Shown: positions 11,396 to 23,952 of the stretch, piece after piece
Layout: every line of letters begins with the position of its first letter
Position numbering within the stretch: position 1 is the stretch's first letter
DNA from: Nereocystis luetkeana
Taxonomy: Eukaryota; Sar; Phaeophyceae; Laminariales; Laminariaceae
Length of the DNA: 64,000 nucleotides
Reading direction: 5' to 3'
Assembly: GCA_031213475.1 (NCBI GenBank)
Contig: JARUPZ010000018.1
Span: 6,361,680-6,425,679 of the forward strand
Program-made: the position numbers and the translations under genes
Notes under the pieces: model-generated
Told to the model about the DNA's origin: nothing
The model's database searches: none
What the model saw: the letters and a program-made list of their open reading frames with translations, nothing else

Positions 11396-12434
11396 ACCCG
11401 TCTCGAAAAAAGGCGCGAAGCGAAACAAAATGTTCCCTCCCATGGAACGATCAGTCATCACTGGGAGTTACTGGGGGTCTTGGGCAACCACGAACTACAA
11501 TCACGGCAGAAATTCAAGGCCGGGTCACGACATGCGGCGACCAGTACTGGTACGAAGACTCGACTACGTATCTTCAAGGATCCACAACGACCATCCTCCT
11601 ACTCGTGGACTAGCACCTACCTAGGATACAGTACTACCACCAACCTCCAGCCCACAGTAGATACGACGTGGGGACACCAGCCGGATTAATTATGTGGGTA
11701 TCCTCCCCCCCTCCCAAGAGCCTTCGTTCCTTGCTACGAGTAACCCGTCTCGAAAAAAGGCGCGAAGCGAAACAAAAGGTTCCCTCCCATGGAACGATCA
11801 GTCATCACTGGGAGTTACTGGGGGTCTTGGGTAACCACGAACTACAACCACGGCAGAAATTCAAGGCCGGGTCACGACATGCGGCGACCAGTACTGGTAC
11901 GAAGACTCGACTACGTACCTTCAAGGTCCACAACGACCATCCTCCTACTCGTGGACTAGCACCTACCTAGGATACAGTACTACCACCAACCTCCAGCCCA
12001 CAGTAGATACGACGTGGGGACACCAGCCGGATTAATTATGTGGGTATCCTCCCCCCCTCCCAAGATCCTTCGTTCCTTGCTACGAGTAACCCGTCTCGAA
12101 AAAAGGCGCGAAGCGAAACAAAAGGTTCCCTCCCATGGAACGATCAGTCATCACTGGGAGTTACTGGGGGTCTTGGGTAACCACGAACTACAACCACGGC
12201 AGAAATTCAAGGCCGGGTCACGACATGCGGCGACCAGTACTGGTACGAAGACTCGACTACGTACCTTCAAGGTCCACAACGACCATCCTCCTACTCGTGG
12301 ACTAGCACCTACCTAGGATACAGTACTACCACCAACCTCCAGCCCACAGTAGATACGACGTGGGGACACCAGCCGGATTAATTATGTGGGTATCCTCCCC
12401 CCCTCCCAAGATCCTTCGTTCCTTGCTACGAGTA
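11396..12434. repeat. 1,039-bp trimer HOR, copy 1
   Basis: Units of 347, 346 and 346 bp start at 11,396, 11,743 and 12,089. All three have cccgtctcg. The first has ttgggcaaccacg and tacaatcacg. The second and third have aaaaggtt, acgtaccttc and the one-base deletion caaggtccac. Confidence 0.88.
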
Positions 12435-13473
12435 ACCCGTCTCGAAAAAAGGCGCGAAGCGAAACAAAATGTTCCCTCCCATGGAACGATCAGTCATCAC
12501 TGGGAGTTACTGGGGGTCTTGGGCAACCACGAACTACAATCACGGCAGAAATTCAAGGCCGGGTCACGACATGCGGCGACCAGTACTGGTACGAAGACTC
12601 GACTACGTATCTTCAAGGATCCACAACGACCATCCTCCTACTCGTGGACTAGCACCTACCTAGGATACAGTACTACCACCAACCTCCAGCCCACAGTAGA
12701 TACGACGTGGGGACACCAGCCGGATTAATTATGTGGGTATCCTCCCCCCCTCCCAAGAGCCTTCGTTCCTTGCTACGAGTAACCCGTCTCGAAAAAAGGC
12801 GCGAAGCGAAACAAAAGGTTCCCTCCCATGGAACGATCAGTCATCACTGGGAGTTACTGGGGGTCTTGGGTAACCACGAACTACAACCACGGCAGAAATT
12901 CAAGGCCGGGTCACGACATGCGGCGACCAGTACTGGTACGAAGACTCGACTACGTACCTTCAAGGTCCACAACGACCATCCTCCTACTCGTGGACTAGCA
13001 CCTACCTAGGATACAGTACTACCACCAACCTCCAGCCCACAGTAGATACGACGTGGGGACACCAGCCGGATTAATTATGTGGGTATCCTCCCCCCCTCCC
13101 AAGATCCTTCGTTCCTTGCTACGAGTAACCCGTCTCGAAAAAAGGCGCGAAGCGAAACAAAAGGTTCCCTCCCATGGAACGATCAGTCATCACTGGGAGT
13201 TACTGGGGGTCTTGGGTAACCACGAACTACAACCACGGCAGAAATTCAAGGCCGGGTCACGACATGCGGCGACCAGTACTGGTACGAAGACTCGACTACG
13301 TACCTTCAAGGTCCACAACGACCATCCTCCTACTCGTGGACTAGCACCTACCTAGGATACAGTACTACCACCAACCTCCAGCCCACAGTAGATACGACGT
13401 GGGGACACCAGCCGGATTAATTATGTGGGTATCCTCCCCCCCTCCCAAGAGCCTTCGTTCCTTGCTACGAGTA
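12435..13473. repeat. 1,039-bp trimer HOR, copy 2
   Basis: Repeats the 347, 346, 346 order and all diagnostic marks of 11,396-12,434. The one difference seen lies just before the two copies: ggattattta precedes the first and ggattaatta precedes the second. A BamHI-type site is kept only in the first unit of each trimer. Confidence 0.88.
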
Positions 13474-16400
13474 ACCGGTCTCGAAAAAAGGCGCGAAGCG
13501 AAACAAAAGGTTCCCTCCCATGGAACGATCAGTCATCACTGGGAGTTACTGGGGGTCTTGGGTAACCACGAACTACAACCACGGCAGAAATTCAAGGCCG
13601 GGTCACGACATGCGGCGACCAGTACTGGTACGAAGACTCGACTACGTATCTTCAAGGATCCACAACGACCATCCGCCTACTCGTGGACTAGCACCTACCT
13701 AGGATACAGTACTACCACCAACCTCCAGCCCACAGTAGATACGACGTGGGGACACCAGCCGGATTAATTATGTGGGTATCCTCCCCCCCTCCCAAGAGCC
13801 TTCGTTCCTTCCTACGAGTAACCGGTCTCGAAGGCGCGAAGCGAAACAAAATGTTCCCTCCCATGGAACGATCAGTCATCACTGGGAGTTACTGGGGGTC
13901 TTGGGTAACCACGAACTACAACCACGGCAGAAATTCAAGGCCGGGTCACGACATGCGGCGACCAGTACTGGTACGAAGACTCGACTACGTATCTTCAAGG
14001 ATCCACAACGACCATCCTCCTACTCGTGGACTAGCACCTACCTAGGATACAGTACTACCACCAACCTCCAGCCCACAGTAGATACGACGTGGGGACACCA
14101 GCCGGATTAATTATGTGGGTATCCTCCCCCCCTCCCAAGAGCCTTCATTCCTTGCTACGAGTAACCGGTCTCGAAGGCGCGAAGCGAAACAAAATGTTCC
14201 CTCCCATGGAACGATCAGTCATCACTGGGAGTTACTGGGGGTCTTGGGTAACCACGAACTACAACCACGGCAGAAATTCAAGGCCGGGTCACGACATGCG
14301 GCGACCAGTACTGGTACGAAGACTCGACTACGTATCTTCAGGGATCCACAACGACCATCCTCCTACTCGTGGACTAGCACCTACCTAGGATACAGTACTA
14401 CCACCAACCTCCAGCCCACAGTAGATACGACGTGGGGACACCAGCCGGATTAATTATGTGGGTATCCTCCCCCCCTCCCAAGAGCCTTCGTTCCTTGCTA
14501 CGAGTAACCGGTCTCGAAAAAAGGCGCGAAGCGAAACAAAATGTTCCCTCCCATGGAACGATCAGTCATCACTGGGAGTTACTGGGGGTCTTGGGTGACC
14601 ACGAACTACAACCACGGCAGAAATTCAAGGCCGGGTCACGACATGCGGCGACCAGTACTGGTACGAAGACTCGACTACGTATCTTCAAGGATCCACAACG
14701 ACCATCCTCCTACTCGTGGACTAGCACCTACTTAGGATACAGTACTACCACCAACCTCCAGCCCACAGTAGATACGACGTGGGGACACCAGCCGGATTAA
14801 TTATGTGGGTATCCTCCCCCCCTCCCAAGAGCCTTCGTTCCTTGCTACGAGTAACCGGTCTCGAAGGCGCGAAGCGAAACAAAATGTTCCCTCCCATGGA
14901 ACGATCAGTCATCACTGGGAGTTACTGGGAGTCTTGGGTAACCACGAACTACAACCACGGCAGAAATTCAAGGCCGGGTCACGACATGCGGCGACCAGTA
15001 CTGGTACGAAGACTCGACTACGTATCTTCAAGGATCCACAACGACCATCCTCCTACTCGTGGACTAGCACCTACCTAGGATACAGTACTACCACCAACCT
15101 CCAGTCCACAGTAGATACGACGTGGGGACACCAGCCGGATTAATTATGTGGGTATCCTCCCCCCCTCCCAAGAGCCTTCGTTCCTTGCTACGAGTAACCG
15201 GTCTCGAAAAAAGGCGCGAAGCGAAACAAAATGTTCCCTCCCATGGAACGATCAGTCATCACTGGGAGTTACTGGGGGTCTTGGGTAACCACGAACTACA
15301 ACCACGGCAGAAATTCAAGGCCGGGTCACGACATGCGGCGACCAGTACTGGTACGAAGACTCGACTACGTATCTTCAGGGATCCACAACGACCATCCTCC
15401 TACTCGTGGACTAGCACCTACCTAGGATACAGTACTACCACCAACCTCCAGCCCACAGTAGATACGACGTGGGGACACCAGCCGGATTAATTATGTGGGT
15501 ATCCTCCCCCCCTCCCAAGAGCCTTCGTTCCTTGCTACGAGTAACCGGTCTCGAAAAAAGGCGCGAAGCGAAACAAAATGTTCCCTCCCATGGAACGATC
15601 AGTCATCACTGGGAGTTACTGGGGGTCTTGGGTAACCACGAACTACAACCACGGCAGAAATTCAAGGCCGGGTCACGACATGCGGCGACCAGTACTGGTA
15701 CGAAGACTCGACTACGTATCTTCAAGGATCCACAACGACCATCCTCCTACTTGTGGACTAGCACCTACCTAGGATACAGTACTACCACCAACCTCCAGCC
15801 CACAGTAGATACGACGTGGGGACACCAGCCGGATTAATTATGTGGGTATCCTCCCCCCCTCCCAAGAGCCTTCGTTCCTTCCTACGAGTAACCGGTCTCG
15901 AAGGCGCGAAGCGAAACAAAATGTTCCCTCCCATGGAACGATCAGTCATCACTGGGAGTTACTGGGGGTCTTGGGTAACCACGAACTACAACCACGGCAG
16001 AAATTCAAGGCCGGGTCACGACATGCGGCGACCAGTACTGGTACGAAGACTCGACTACGTATCTTCAAGGATCCACAACGACCATCCTCCTACTCGTGGA
16101 CTAGCACCTACCTAGGATACAGTACTACCACCAACCTCCAGCCCACAGTAGATACGACGTGGGGACACCAGCCGGATTAATTATGTGGGTATCCTCCCCC
16201 CCTCCCAAGAGCCTTCGTTCCTTGCTAGGAGTAACCGGTCTCGAAAAAAGGCGCGAAGCGAAACAAAAGGTTCCCTCCCATGGAACGATCAGTCATCACT
16301 GGGAGTTACTGGGGGTCTTGGGTAACCACAAACTACAACCACGGCAGAAATTCAAGGCCGGGTCACGACATGCGGCGACCAGTACTGGTACGAAGACTCG

Positions 16401-16580
16401 ACTACGTATCTTCAAGGATCCACAACGAACATCCTCCTACTCGTGGACTAGCACCTACCTAGGATACAGTACTACCACCAACCTCCAGCCCACAGTAGAT
16501 ACGACGTGGGGACACCAGCCGGATTATTTATGTGGGTATCCTCCCCCCCTCCCAAGAGCCTTCGTTCCTTGCTACGAGTA
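13474..16580. repeat. Mixed 343/347-bp units
   Basis: Units start at 13,474, 13,821, 14,164, 14,507, 14,854, 15,197, 15,544, 15,891 and 16,234, with lengths 347, 343, 343, 347, 343, 347, 347, 343, 347. Marks recur but not in a strict order. ttccttcctacgag precedes 13,821 and 15,891 (2,070 bp apart), and cttcagggatcc occurs in the units at 14,164 and 15,197 (1,033 bp apart). The unit at 16,234 is of the ctaggag/aaaaggtt type. Confidence 0.85.
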
Positions 16581-16849
16581 ACCGGTCTCGAAGGCGCGAA
16601 GCGAAACAAAATGTTCCCTCCCAAGGCCGGGTCACGACATGCGGCGACCAATACTGGTACGAAGACTCGACTACGTATCTTCAAGGATCCACAACGACCA
16701 TCCTCCTACTCGCGGACTAGCACCTACCTAGGATACAGTACTACCACCAACCTCCAGCCCTCAGTAGATACGACGTGGGGACACCAGCCGGATTAATTAT
16801 GTGGGTATCCTCCCCCCCTCCCAAGAGCCTTCGTTCCTTCCTACGAGTA
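16581..16849. repeat. 269-bp deletion unit, first in the window
   Basis: An A2 unit lacking 74 bp: cctccca is joined directly to aggccgggtc. The lost part runs from the ccatgg region through the G-rich stretch to gcagaaattc. The ends share only ca, so microhomology at the junction is minimal. Linked marks are gaccaatactgg, which breaks the palindrome, and ctcgcggac. Nine such units occur in the window. Confidence 0.93.
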
Positions 16850-18580
16850 ACCGGTCTCGAAGGCGCGAAGCGAAACAAAATGTTCCCTCCCATGGAACGA
16901 TCAGTCATCACTGGGAGTTACTGGGGGTCTTGGGTAACCACGAACTACAACCACGGCAGAAATTCAAGGCCGGGTCACGACATGCGGCGGCCAGTACTGG
17001 TACGAAGACTCGACTACGTATCTTCAAGGATCCACAACGACCATCCTCCTACTCGTGGACTAGCACCTACCTAGGATACAGTACTACCACCAACCTCCAG
17101 CCCACAGTAGATACGACGTGGGGACACCAGCCGGATTAATTATGTGGGTATCCTCCCCCCCTCCCAAGAGCCTTCGTTCCTTGCTACGAGTAACCGGTCT
17201 CGAAAAAAGGCGCGAAGCGAAACAAAATGTTCCCTCCCATGGAACGATCAGTCATCACTGGGAGTTACTGGGGGTCTTGGGTGACCACGAACTACAACCA
17301 CGGCAGAAATTCAAGGCCGGTTCACGACATGCGGCGACCAGTACTGGTACGAAGACTCGACTACGTATCTTCAAGGATCCACAACGACCATCCTCCTACT
17401 CGTGGACTAGCACCTACCTAGGATACAGTACTACCACCAACCTCCAGCCCACAGTAGATACGACGTGGGGACACCAGCCGGATTAATTATGTGGGTATCC
17501 TCCCCCCCTCCCAAGAGCCTTCGTTCCTTGCTACGAGTAACCGGTCTCGAAAAATGGCGCGAAGCGAAACAAAATGTTCCCTCCCATGGAACGATCAGTC
17601 ATCACTGGGAGTTACTGGGGGTCTTGGGTAACCACGAACTACAACCACGGCAGAAATTCAAGGCCGGGTCACGACATGCGGCGACCAGTACTGGTACGAA
17701 GACTCGACTACGTATCTTCAAGGATCAACAACGACCATCCTCTTACTCGTGGACTAGCACCTACCTAGGATACAGTCCTACCACCAACCTCCAGCCCACA
17801 GTAGATACGACGTGAGGACACCAGCCGGATTAATTATGTGGGTATCCTCCCCCCCTCCCAAGAGCCTTCGTTCCTTGCTACGAGTAACCGGTCTCGAAAA
17901 AAGGCGCGAAGCGAAACAAAATGTTCCCTCCCATGGAACGATCAGTCATCACTGGGAGTTACTGGGGGTCTTGGGTGACCACGAACTACAACCACGGCAG
18001 AAATTCAAGGCCGGGTCACGACATGCGGCGACCAGTACTGGTACGAAGACTCGACTACGTATCTTCAAGGATCAACAACGACCATCCTCCTACTCGTGGA
18101 CTAGCACCTACCTAGGATACAGTCCTACCACCAACCTCCAGCCCACAGTAGATACGACGTGGGGACACCAGCCGGATTAATTATGTGGGTATCCTCCCCC
18201 CCTCCCAAGAGCCTTCGTTCCTTGCTACGAGTAACCGGTCTCGAAAAAAGGCGCGAAGCGAAACAAAATGTTCCCTCCCATGGAACGATCAGTCATCACT
18301 GGGAGTTACTGGGGGTCTTGGGTAACCACGAACTACAACCACGGCAGAAATTCAAGGCCGGGTCACGACATGCGGCGACCAGTACTGGTACGAAGACTCG
18401 ACTACGTATCTTCAAGGATCCACAACGACCATCCTCCTACTCGTGGACTAGCACCTACCTAGGATACAGTACTACCACCAACCTCCAGCCCACAGTAGAT
18501 ACGACGTGGGGACACCAGCCGGATTAATTATGTGGGTATCCTCCCCCCCTCCCAAGAGCCTTCGTTCCTTGCTACGAGTA
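16581..18580. repeat. 2,000-bp HOR block headed by a deletion unit
   Basis: Lengths are 269, 343, 347, 347, 347, 347 (starts 16,581; 16,850; 17,193; 17,540; 17,887; 18,234). Marks include gggtgaccac with ggttcacg at 17,193, ggatcaacaac with cagtcctacc at 17,540 and 17,887, and gacgtgaggac between those two. Several of these reappear 2,000 bp later in the next block. Confidence 0.8.
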
Positions 18581-18849
18581 ACCGGTCTCGAAGGCGCGAA
18601 GCGAAACAAAATGTTCCCTCCCAAGGCCGGGTCACGACATGCGGCGACCAATACTGGTACGAAGACTCGACTACGTATCCTCAAGGATCCACAACGACCA
18701 TCCTCCTACTCGCGGACTAGCACCTACCTAGGATACAGTACTACCACCAACCTCCAGCCCACAGTAGATACGACGTGGGGACACCAGCCGGATTACTTAT
18801 GTGGGTATCCTCCCCCCCTCCCAAGGGCTTTCGTTCCTTGCTACGAGTA
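18581..18849. repeat. 269-bp deletion unit
   Basis: Same 74-bp deletion junction, with gaccaatactgg and ctcgcggac. It also has tatcctcaagg in place of tatcttcaagg, shared only with the unit at 20,928. Confidence 0.93.
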
Positions 18850-20927
18850 ACCGGTCTCGAAGGCGCGAAGCGAAACAAAATGTTCCCTCCCATGGAACGA
18901 TCAGTCATCACTGGGAGTTACTGGGGGTCTTGGGTAACCACGAACTACAACCACGGCAGAAATTCAAGGCCGGGTCACGACATGCGGCGACCAGTACTGG
19001 TACGAAGACTCGACTACGTATCTTCAAGGATCCACAACGACCATCCTCCTACTCGTGGACTAGCACCTACCTAGGATACAGTCCTACCACCAACCTCCAG
19101 CCCACAGTAAATATGACGTGGGGACACCAGCCGGATTAATTATGTGGGTATCCTCCCCCCCTCCCAAGAGCCTTCGTTCCTTACTACGAGTAACCGGTCT
19201 CGAAAAAAGGCGCGAAGCGAAACAAAATGTTCCCTCCCATGCAACGATCAGTCATCACTGGGAGTTACTGGGGGTCTTGGGTAACCACGAACTACAACCA
19301 CGGCAGAAATTCAAGGCCGGGTCACGACATGCGGCGACCAGTACTGGTACGAAGACTCGACTACGTATCTTCAAGGATCCACAACGACCATCCTCCTACT
19401 CGTGGACTAGCACCTACCTAGGATACAGTACTACCACCAACCTCCAGCCCACAGTAGATACGACGTGGGGACACCAGCCGGATTATTTATGTGGGTATCC
19501 TCCCCCCCTCCCAAGAGCCTTCGTTCCTTGCTACGAGTAACCGGTCTCGAAAAAAGGCACGAAGCGAAACAAAATGTTCCCTCCCATGGAACGATCAGTC
19601 ATCACTGGGAGTTACTGGGGGTCTTGGGTAACCACGAACTACAACCACGGCAGAAATTCAAGGCCGGGTCACGACATGCGGCGACCAGTACTGGTACGAA
19701 GACTCGACTACGTATCTTCAAGGATCAACAACGACCATCCTCCTACTCGTGGACTAGCACCTACCTAGGATACAGTCCTACCACCAACCTCCAGCCCACA
19801 GTAGATACGACGTGAGGACGCCAGCCGGATTAATTATGTGGGTATCCTCCCCCCCTCCCAAGAGCCTTCGTTCCTTGCTACGAGTAACCGGTCTCGAAAA
19901 AAGGCGCGAAGCGAAACAAAATGTTCCCTCCCATGGAACGATCAGTCATCACTGGGAGTTACTGGGGGTCTTGGGTGACCACGAACTACAACCACGGCAG
20001 AAATTCAAGGCCGGTTCACGACATGCGGCGACTAGTACTGGTACGAAGACTCGACTACGTATCTTCAAGGATCCACAACGACCATCCTCCTACTCGTGGA
20101 CTAGCACCTACCTAGGATACAGTACTACCACCAACCTCCAGCCCACAGTAGATACGACGTGGGGACACCAGCCGGATTAATTATGTGGGTATCCTCCCCC
20201 TCTCCCAAGAGCCTTCGTTCCTTGCTACGAGTAACCGGTCTCGAAAAAAGGCGCGAAGCGAAACAAAATGTTCCCTCCCATGGAACGATCAGTCATCACT
20301 GGGAGTTACTGGGGGTCTTGGGTAACCACGAACTACAACCACGGCAGAAATTCAAGGCCGGGTCACGACATGCGGCGACCAGTACTGGTACGAAGACTCG
20401 ACTACGTATCTTCAAGGATCAACAACGACCATCCTCCTACTCGTGGACTAGCACCTACCTAGGATACAGTCCTACCACCAACCTCCAGCCCACAGTAGAT
20501 ACGACGTGGGGACACCAGCCGGATTAATTATTTGGGTATCCTCCCCCCCTCCCAAGAGCCTTCGTTCCTTGCTACGAGTAACCGGTCTCGAAAAAAGGCG
20601 CGAAGCGAAACAAAATGTTCCCTCCCATGGAACGATCAGTCATCACTGGGAGTTACTGGGGGTCTTGGGTAACCACGAACTACAACCACGGCAGAAATTC
20701 AAGGCCGGGTCACGACATGCGGCGACCAGTACTGGTACGAAGACTCGACTACGTATCTTCAAGGATCCACAACGACCATCCTCCTACTCGTGGACTAGCA
20801 CCTACCTAGGATACAGTACTACCACCAACCTCCAGCCCACAGTAGATACGACGTGGGGACACCAGCCGGATTAATTATGTGGGTATCCTCCCCCCCTCCC
20901 AAGAGCCTTCGTTCCTTGCTACGAGTA
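18581..20927. repeat. 2,347-bp HOR block headed by a deletion unit
   Basis: Lengths are 269, 343 and then five of 347 bp (starts 18,581; 18,850; 19,193; 19,540; 19,887; 20,234; 20,581). It exceeds the preceding block by one 347-bp unit. Its first 959 bp recur almost unchanged at 20,928-21,886. Marks include tatcctcaagg in the deletion unit, caagggctttcg at 18,817-18,835, cagtaaatatgacg, and cccatgcaacg at 19,193. Confidence 0.82.
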
Positions 20928-21196
20928 ACCGGTCTCGAAGGCGCGAAGCGAAACAAAATGTTCCCTCCCAAGGCCGGGTCACGACATGCGGCGACCAATA
21001 CTGGTACGAAGACTCGACTACGTATCCTCAAGGATCCACAACGACCATCCTCCTACTCGCGGACTAGCACCTACCTAGGATACAGTACTACCACCAACCT
21101 CCAGCCCACAGTAGATACGACGTGGGGACACCAGCCGGATTATTTATGTGGGTATCCTCCCCCCCTCCCAAGGGCCTTCGTTCCTTGCTACGAGTA
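20928..21196. repeat. 269-bp deletion unit
   Basis: Same junction and linked marks as 18,581-18,849, including tatcctcaagg. It is a direct relative 2,347 bp away. Confidence 0.93.
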
Positions 21197-22229
21197 ACCG
21201 GTCTCGAAGGCGCGAAGCGAAACAAAATGTTCCCTCCCATGGAACGATCAGTCATCACTGGGAGTTACTGGGGGTCTTGGGTAACCACGAACTACAACCA
21301 CGGCAGAAATTCAAGGCCGGGTCACGACATGCGGCGACCAGTACTGGTACGAAGACTCGACTACGTATCTTCAAGGATCCACAACGACCATCCTCCTACT
21401 CGTGGACTAGCACCTACCTAGGATACAGTCCTACCACCAACCTCCAGCCCACAGTAAATATGACGTGGGGACACCAGCCGGATTAATTATGTGGGTATCC
21501 TCCCCCCCTCCCAAGAGCCTTCGTTCCTTGCTACGAGTAACCGGTCTCGAAAAAAGGCGCGAAGCGAAACAAAATGTTCCCTCCCATGCAACGATCAGTC
21601 ATCACTGGGAGTTACTGGGGGTCTTGGGTAACCACGAACTACAACCACGGCAGAAATTCAAGGCCGGGTCACGACATGCGGCGACCAGTACTGGTACGAA
21701 GACTCGACTACGTATCTTCAAGGATCCACAACGACCATCCTCCTACTCGTGGACTAGCACCTACCTAGGATACAGTACTACCACCAACCTCCAGCCCACA
21801 GTAGATACGACGTGGGGACACCAGCCGGATTATTTATGTGGGTATCCTCCCCCCCTCCCAAGAGCCTTCGTTCCTTGCTACGAGTAACCGGTCTCGAAGG
21901 CGCGAAGCGAAACAAAATGTTCCCTCCCATGGAACGATCAGTCATCACTGGGAGTTACTGGGGGTCTTGGGTAACCACGAACTACAACCACGGCAGAAAT
22001 TCAAGGCCGGGTCACGACATGCGGCGACCAGTACTGGTACGAAGACTCGACTACGTATCTTCAAGGATCCACAACGACCATCCTCCTACTCGTGGACTAG
22101 CACCTACCTAGGATACAGTACTACCACCAACCTCCAGCCCACAGTAGATACGACGTGGGGACACCAGCCGGATTAATTATGTGGGTATCCTCCCCCCCTC
22201 CCAAGAGCCTTCGTTCCTTGCTAGGAGTA
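20928..22229. repeat. Third, shortened copy of the deletion-headed block
   Basis: Lengths are 269, 343, 347, 343 (starts 20,928; 21,197; 21,540; 21,887). The first three units match 18,581-19,539 in order and marks, including cagtaaatatgacg and cccatgcaacg. The run of 347-bp units that follows in the earlier blocks is missing. Confidence 0.82.
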
Positions 22230-22576
22230 ACCGGTCTCGACAAAAGGCGCGAAGCGAAACAAAAGGTTCCCTCCCATGGAACGATCAGTCATCAGTGGGA
22301 GTTACTGGGGGTCTTGGGTAACCACGAACTACAACCACGGCAGAAATTCAAGGCCGGGTCACGACATGCGGCGACCAGTACTGGTACGAAGACTCGACTA
22401 CGTATCTTCAAGGATCCACAACGACCATCCTCCTACTCGTGGACTAGCACTTACCTAGGATACAGTACTACCACCAACCTCCAGCCCACAGTAGATACGA
22501 CGTGGGGACACCAGCCGGATTAATTATGTGGGTATCCTCCCCCCCTCCCAAGAGCCTTCGTTCCTTGCTACGAGTA
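22230..22576. repeat. 347-bp variant unit with interrupted A run
   Basis: The A6 run is interrupted as tcgacaaaaggcg. The unit is preceded by ctaggag and has aaaaggtt, so it belongs to that linked subtype. Private changes are catcagtggg and, near the end, agcacttacc; the latter also occurs in the unit at 30,685. Confidence 0.85.
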
Positions 22577-23952
22577 ACCGGTCTCGAAGGCGCGAAGCGA
22601 AACAAAATGTTCCCTCCCATGGAACGATCAGTCATCACTGGGAGTTACTGGGGGTCTTGGGTAACCACGAACTACAACCACGGCAGACGTTCAAGGCCGG
22701 GTCACGACATGCTGTGACCAGTACTGGTACGAAGACTCGACTACATATCTTCAAGGATCCACAACGACCATCCTCCTACTCGTGGACTAGCACCTACCTA
22801 GGATACAGTACTACCACCAACCTCCAGCCCACAGTAGATACGACGTGGGGACACCAGCCGGATTAATTATGTGGGTATCCTCCCCCCCTCCCAAGAGCCT
22901 TCGTTCCTTCCTACGAGTAACCGGTCTCGAAGGCGCGAAGCGAAACAAAATGTTCCCTCCCATGGAACGATCAGTCATCACTGGGAGTTACTGGGGGTCT
23001 TGGGTAACCACGAACTACAACCACGGCAGAAATTCAAGGCCGGGTCACGACATGCGGCGACCAGTACTGGTACGAAGACTCGACTACGTATCTTCAAGGA
23101 TCCACAACGACCATCCTCCTACTCGTGGACTAGCACCTACCTAGGATACAGTACTACCACCAACCTCCAGCCCACAGTAGATACGACGTGGGGACACCAG
23201 CCGGATTAATTATGTGGGTATCCTCCCCCCCTCCCAAGAGCCTTCGTTCCTTGCTACGAGTAACCGGTCTCGAAGGCGCGAAGCGAAACAAAATGTTCCC
23301 TCCCATGGAACGATCAGTCATCACTGGGAGTTACTGGGGGTCTTGGGTAACCACGAACTACAACCACGGCAGAAATTCAAGGCCGGGTCACGACATGCGG
23401 CGACCAGTACTGGTACGAAGACTCGACTACGTATCTTCAAGGATCCACAACGACCATCCTCCTACTCGTGGACTAGCACCTACCTAGGATACAGTACTAC
23501 CACCAACCTCCAGCCCACAGTAGATAGGACGTGGGGACACCAGCCGGATTAATTATGTGGGTATCCTCCCCCCCTCCCAAGAGCCTTCGTTCCTTGCTAG
23601 GAGTAACCGGTCTCGAAAAAAGGCGCGAAGCGAAACAATAGGTTCCCTCCCATGGAACGATCAGTCATCACTGGGAGGTACTGGGGGTCTTGGGTAACCA
23701 CGAACTACAACCACGGCAGAAATTCAAGGCCGGGTCACGACATGCGGCGACCAGTACTGGTACGAAGACTCGACTACGTATCTTCAAGGATCCACAACGA
23801 CCATCCTCCTACTCGTGGACTAGCACCTACCTAGGATACAGTACTACCACCAACCTCCAGCCCACAGTAGATACGACGTGGGGACACCAGCCGGATTAAT
23901 TATGTGGGTATCCTCCCCCCCTCCCAAGAGCCTTCGTTCCTTGCTACGAGTA
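22577..23952. repeat. 1,376-bp tetramer HOR, copy 1
   Basis: Lengths are 343, 343, 343, 347 (starts 22,577; 22,920; 23,263; 23,606). The first unit has cagacgttcaagg, catgctgtgacc and ctacatatc. The second is preceded by ttccttcctacgag. The third ends in gataggacg. The fourth has acaataggttccc and gggaggtactgg. Confidence 0.92.

Noticed and set aside
16472..16684. 70-codon minus-strand ORFs over the short units
   Set aside because: They are created by the 74-bp deletion joining two frames and occur only there. There is no independent support for a gene.
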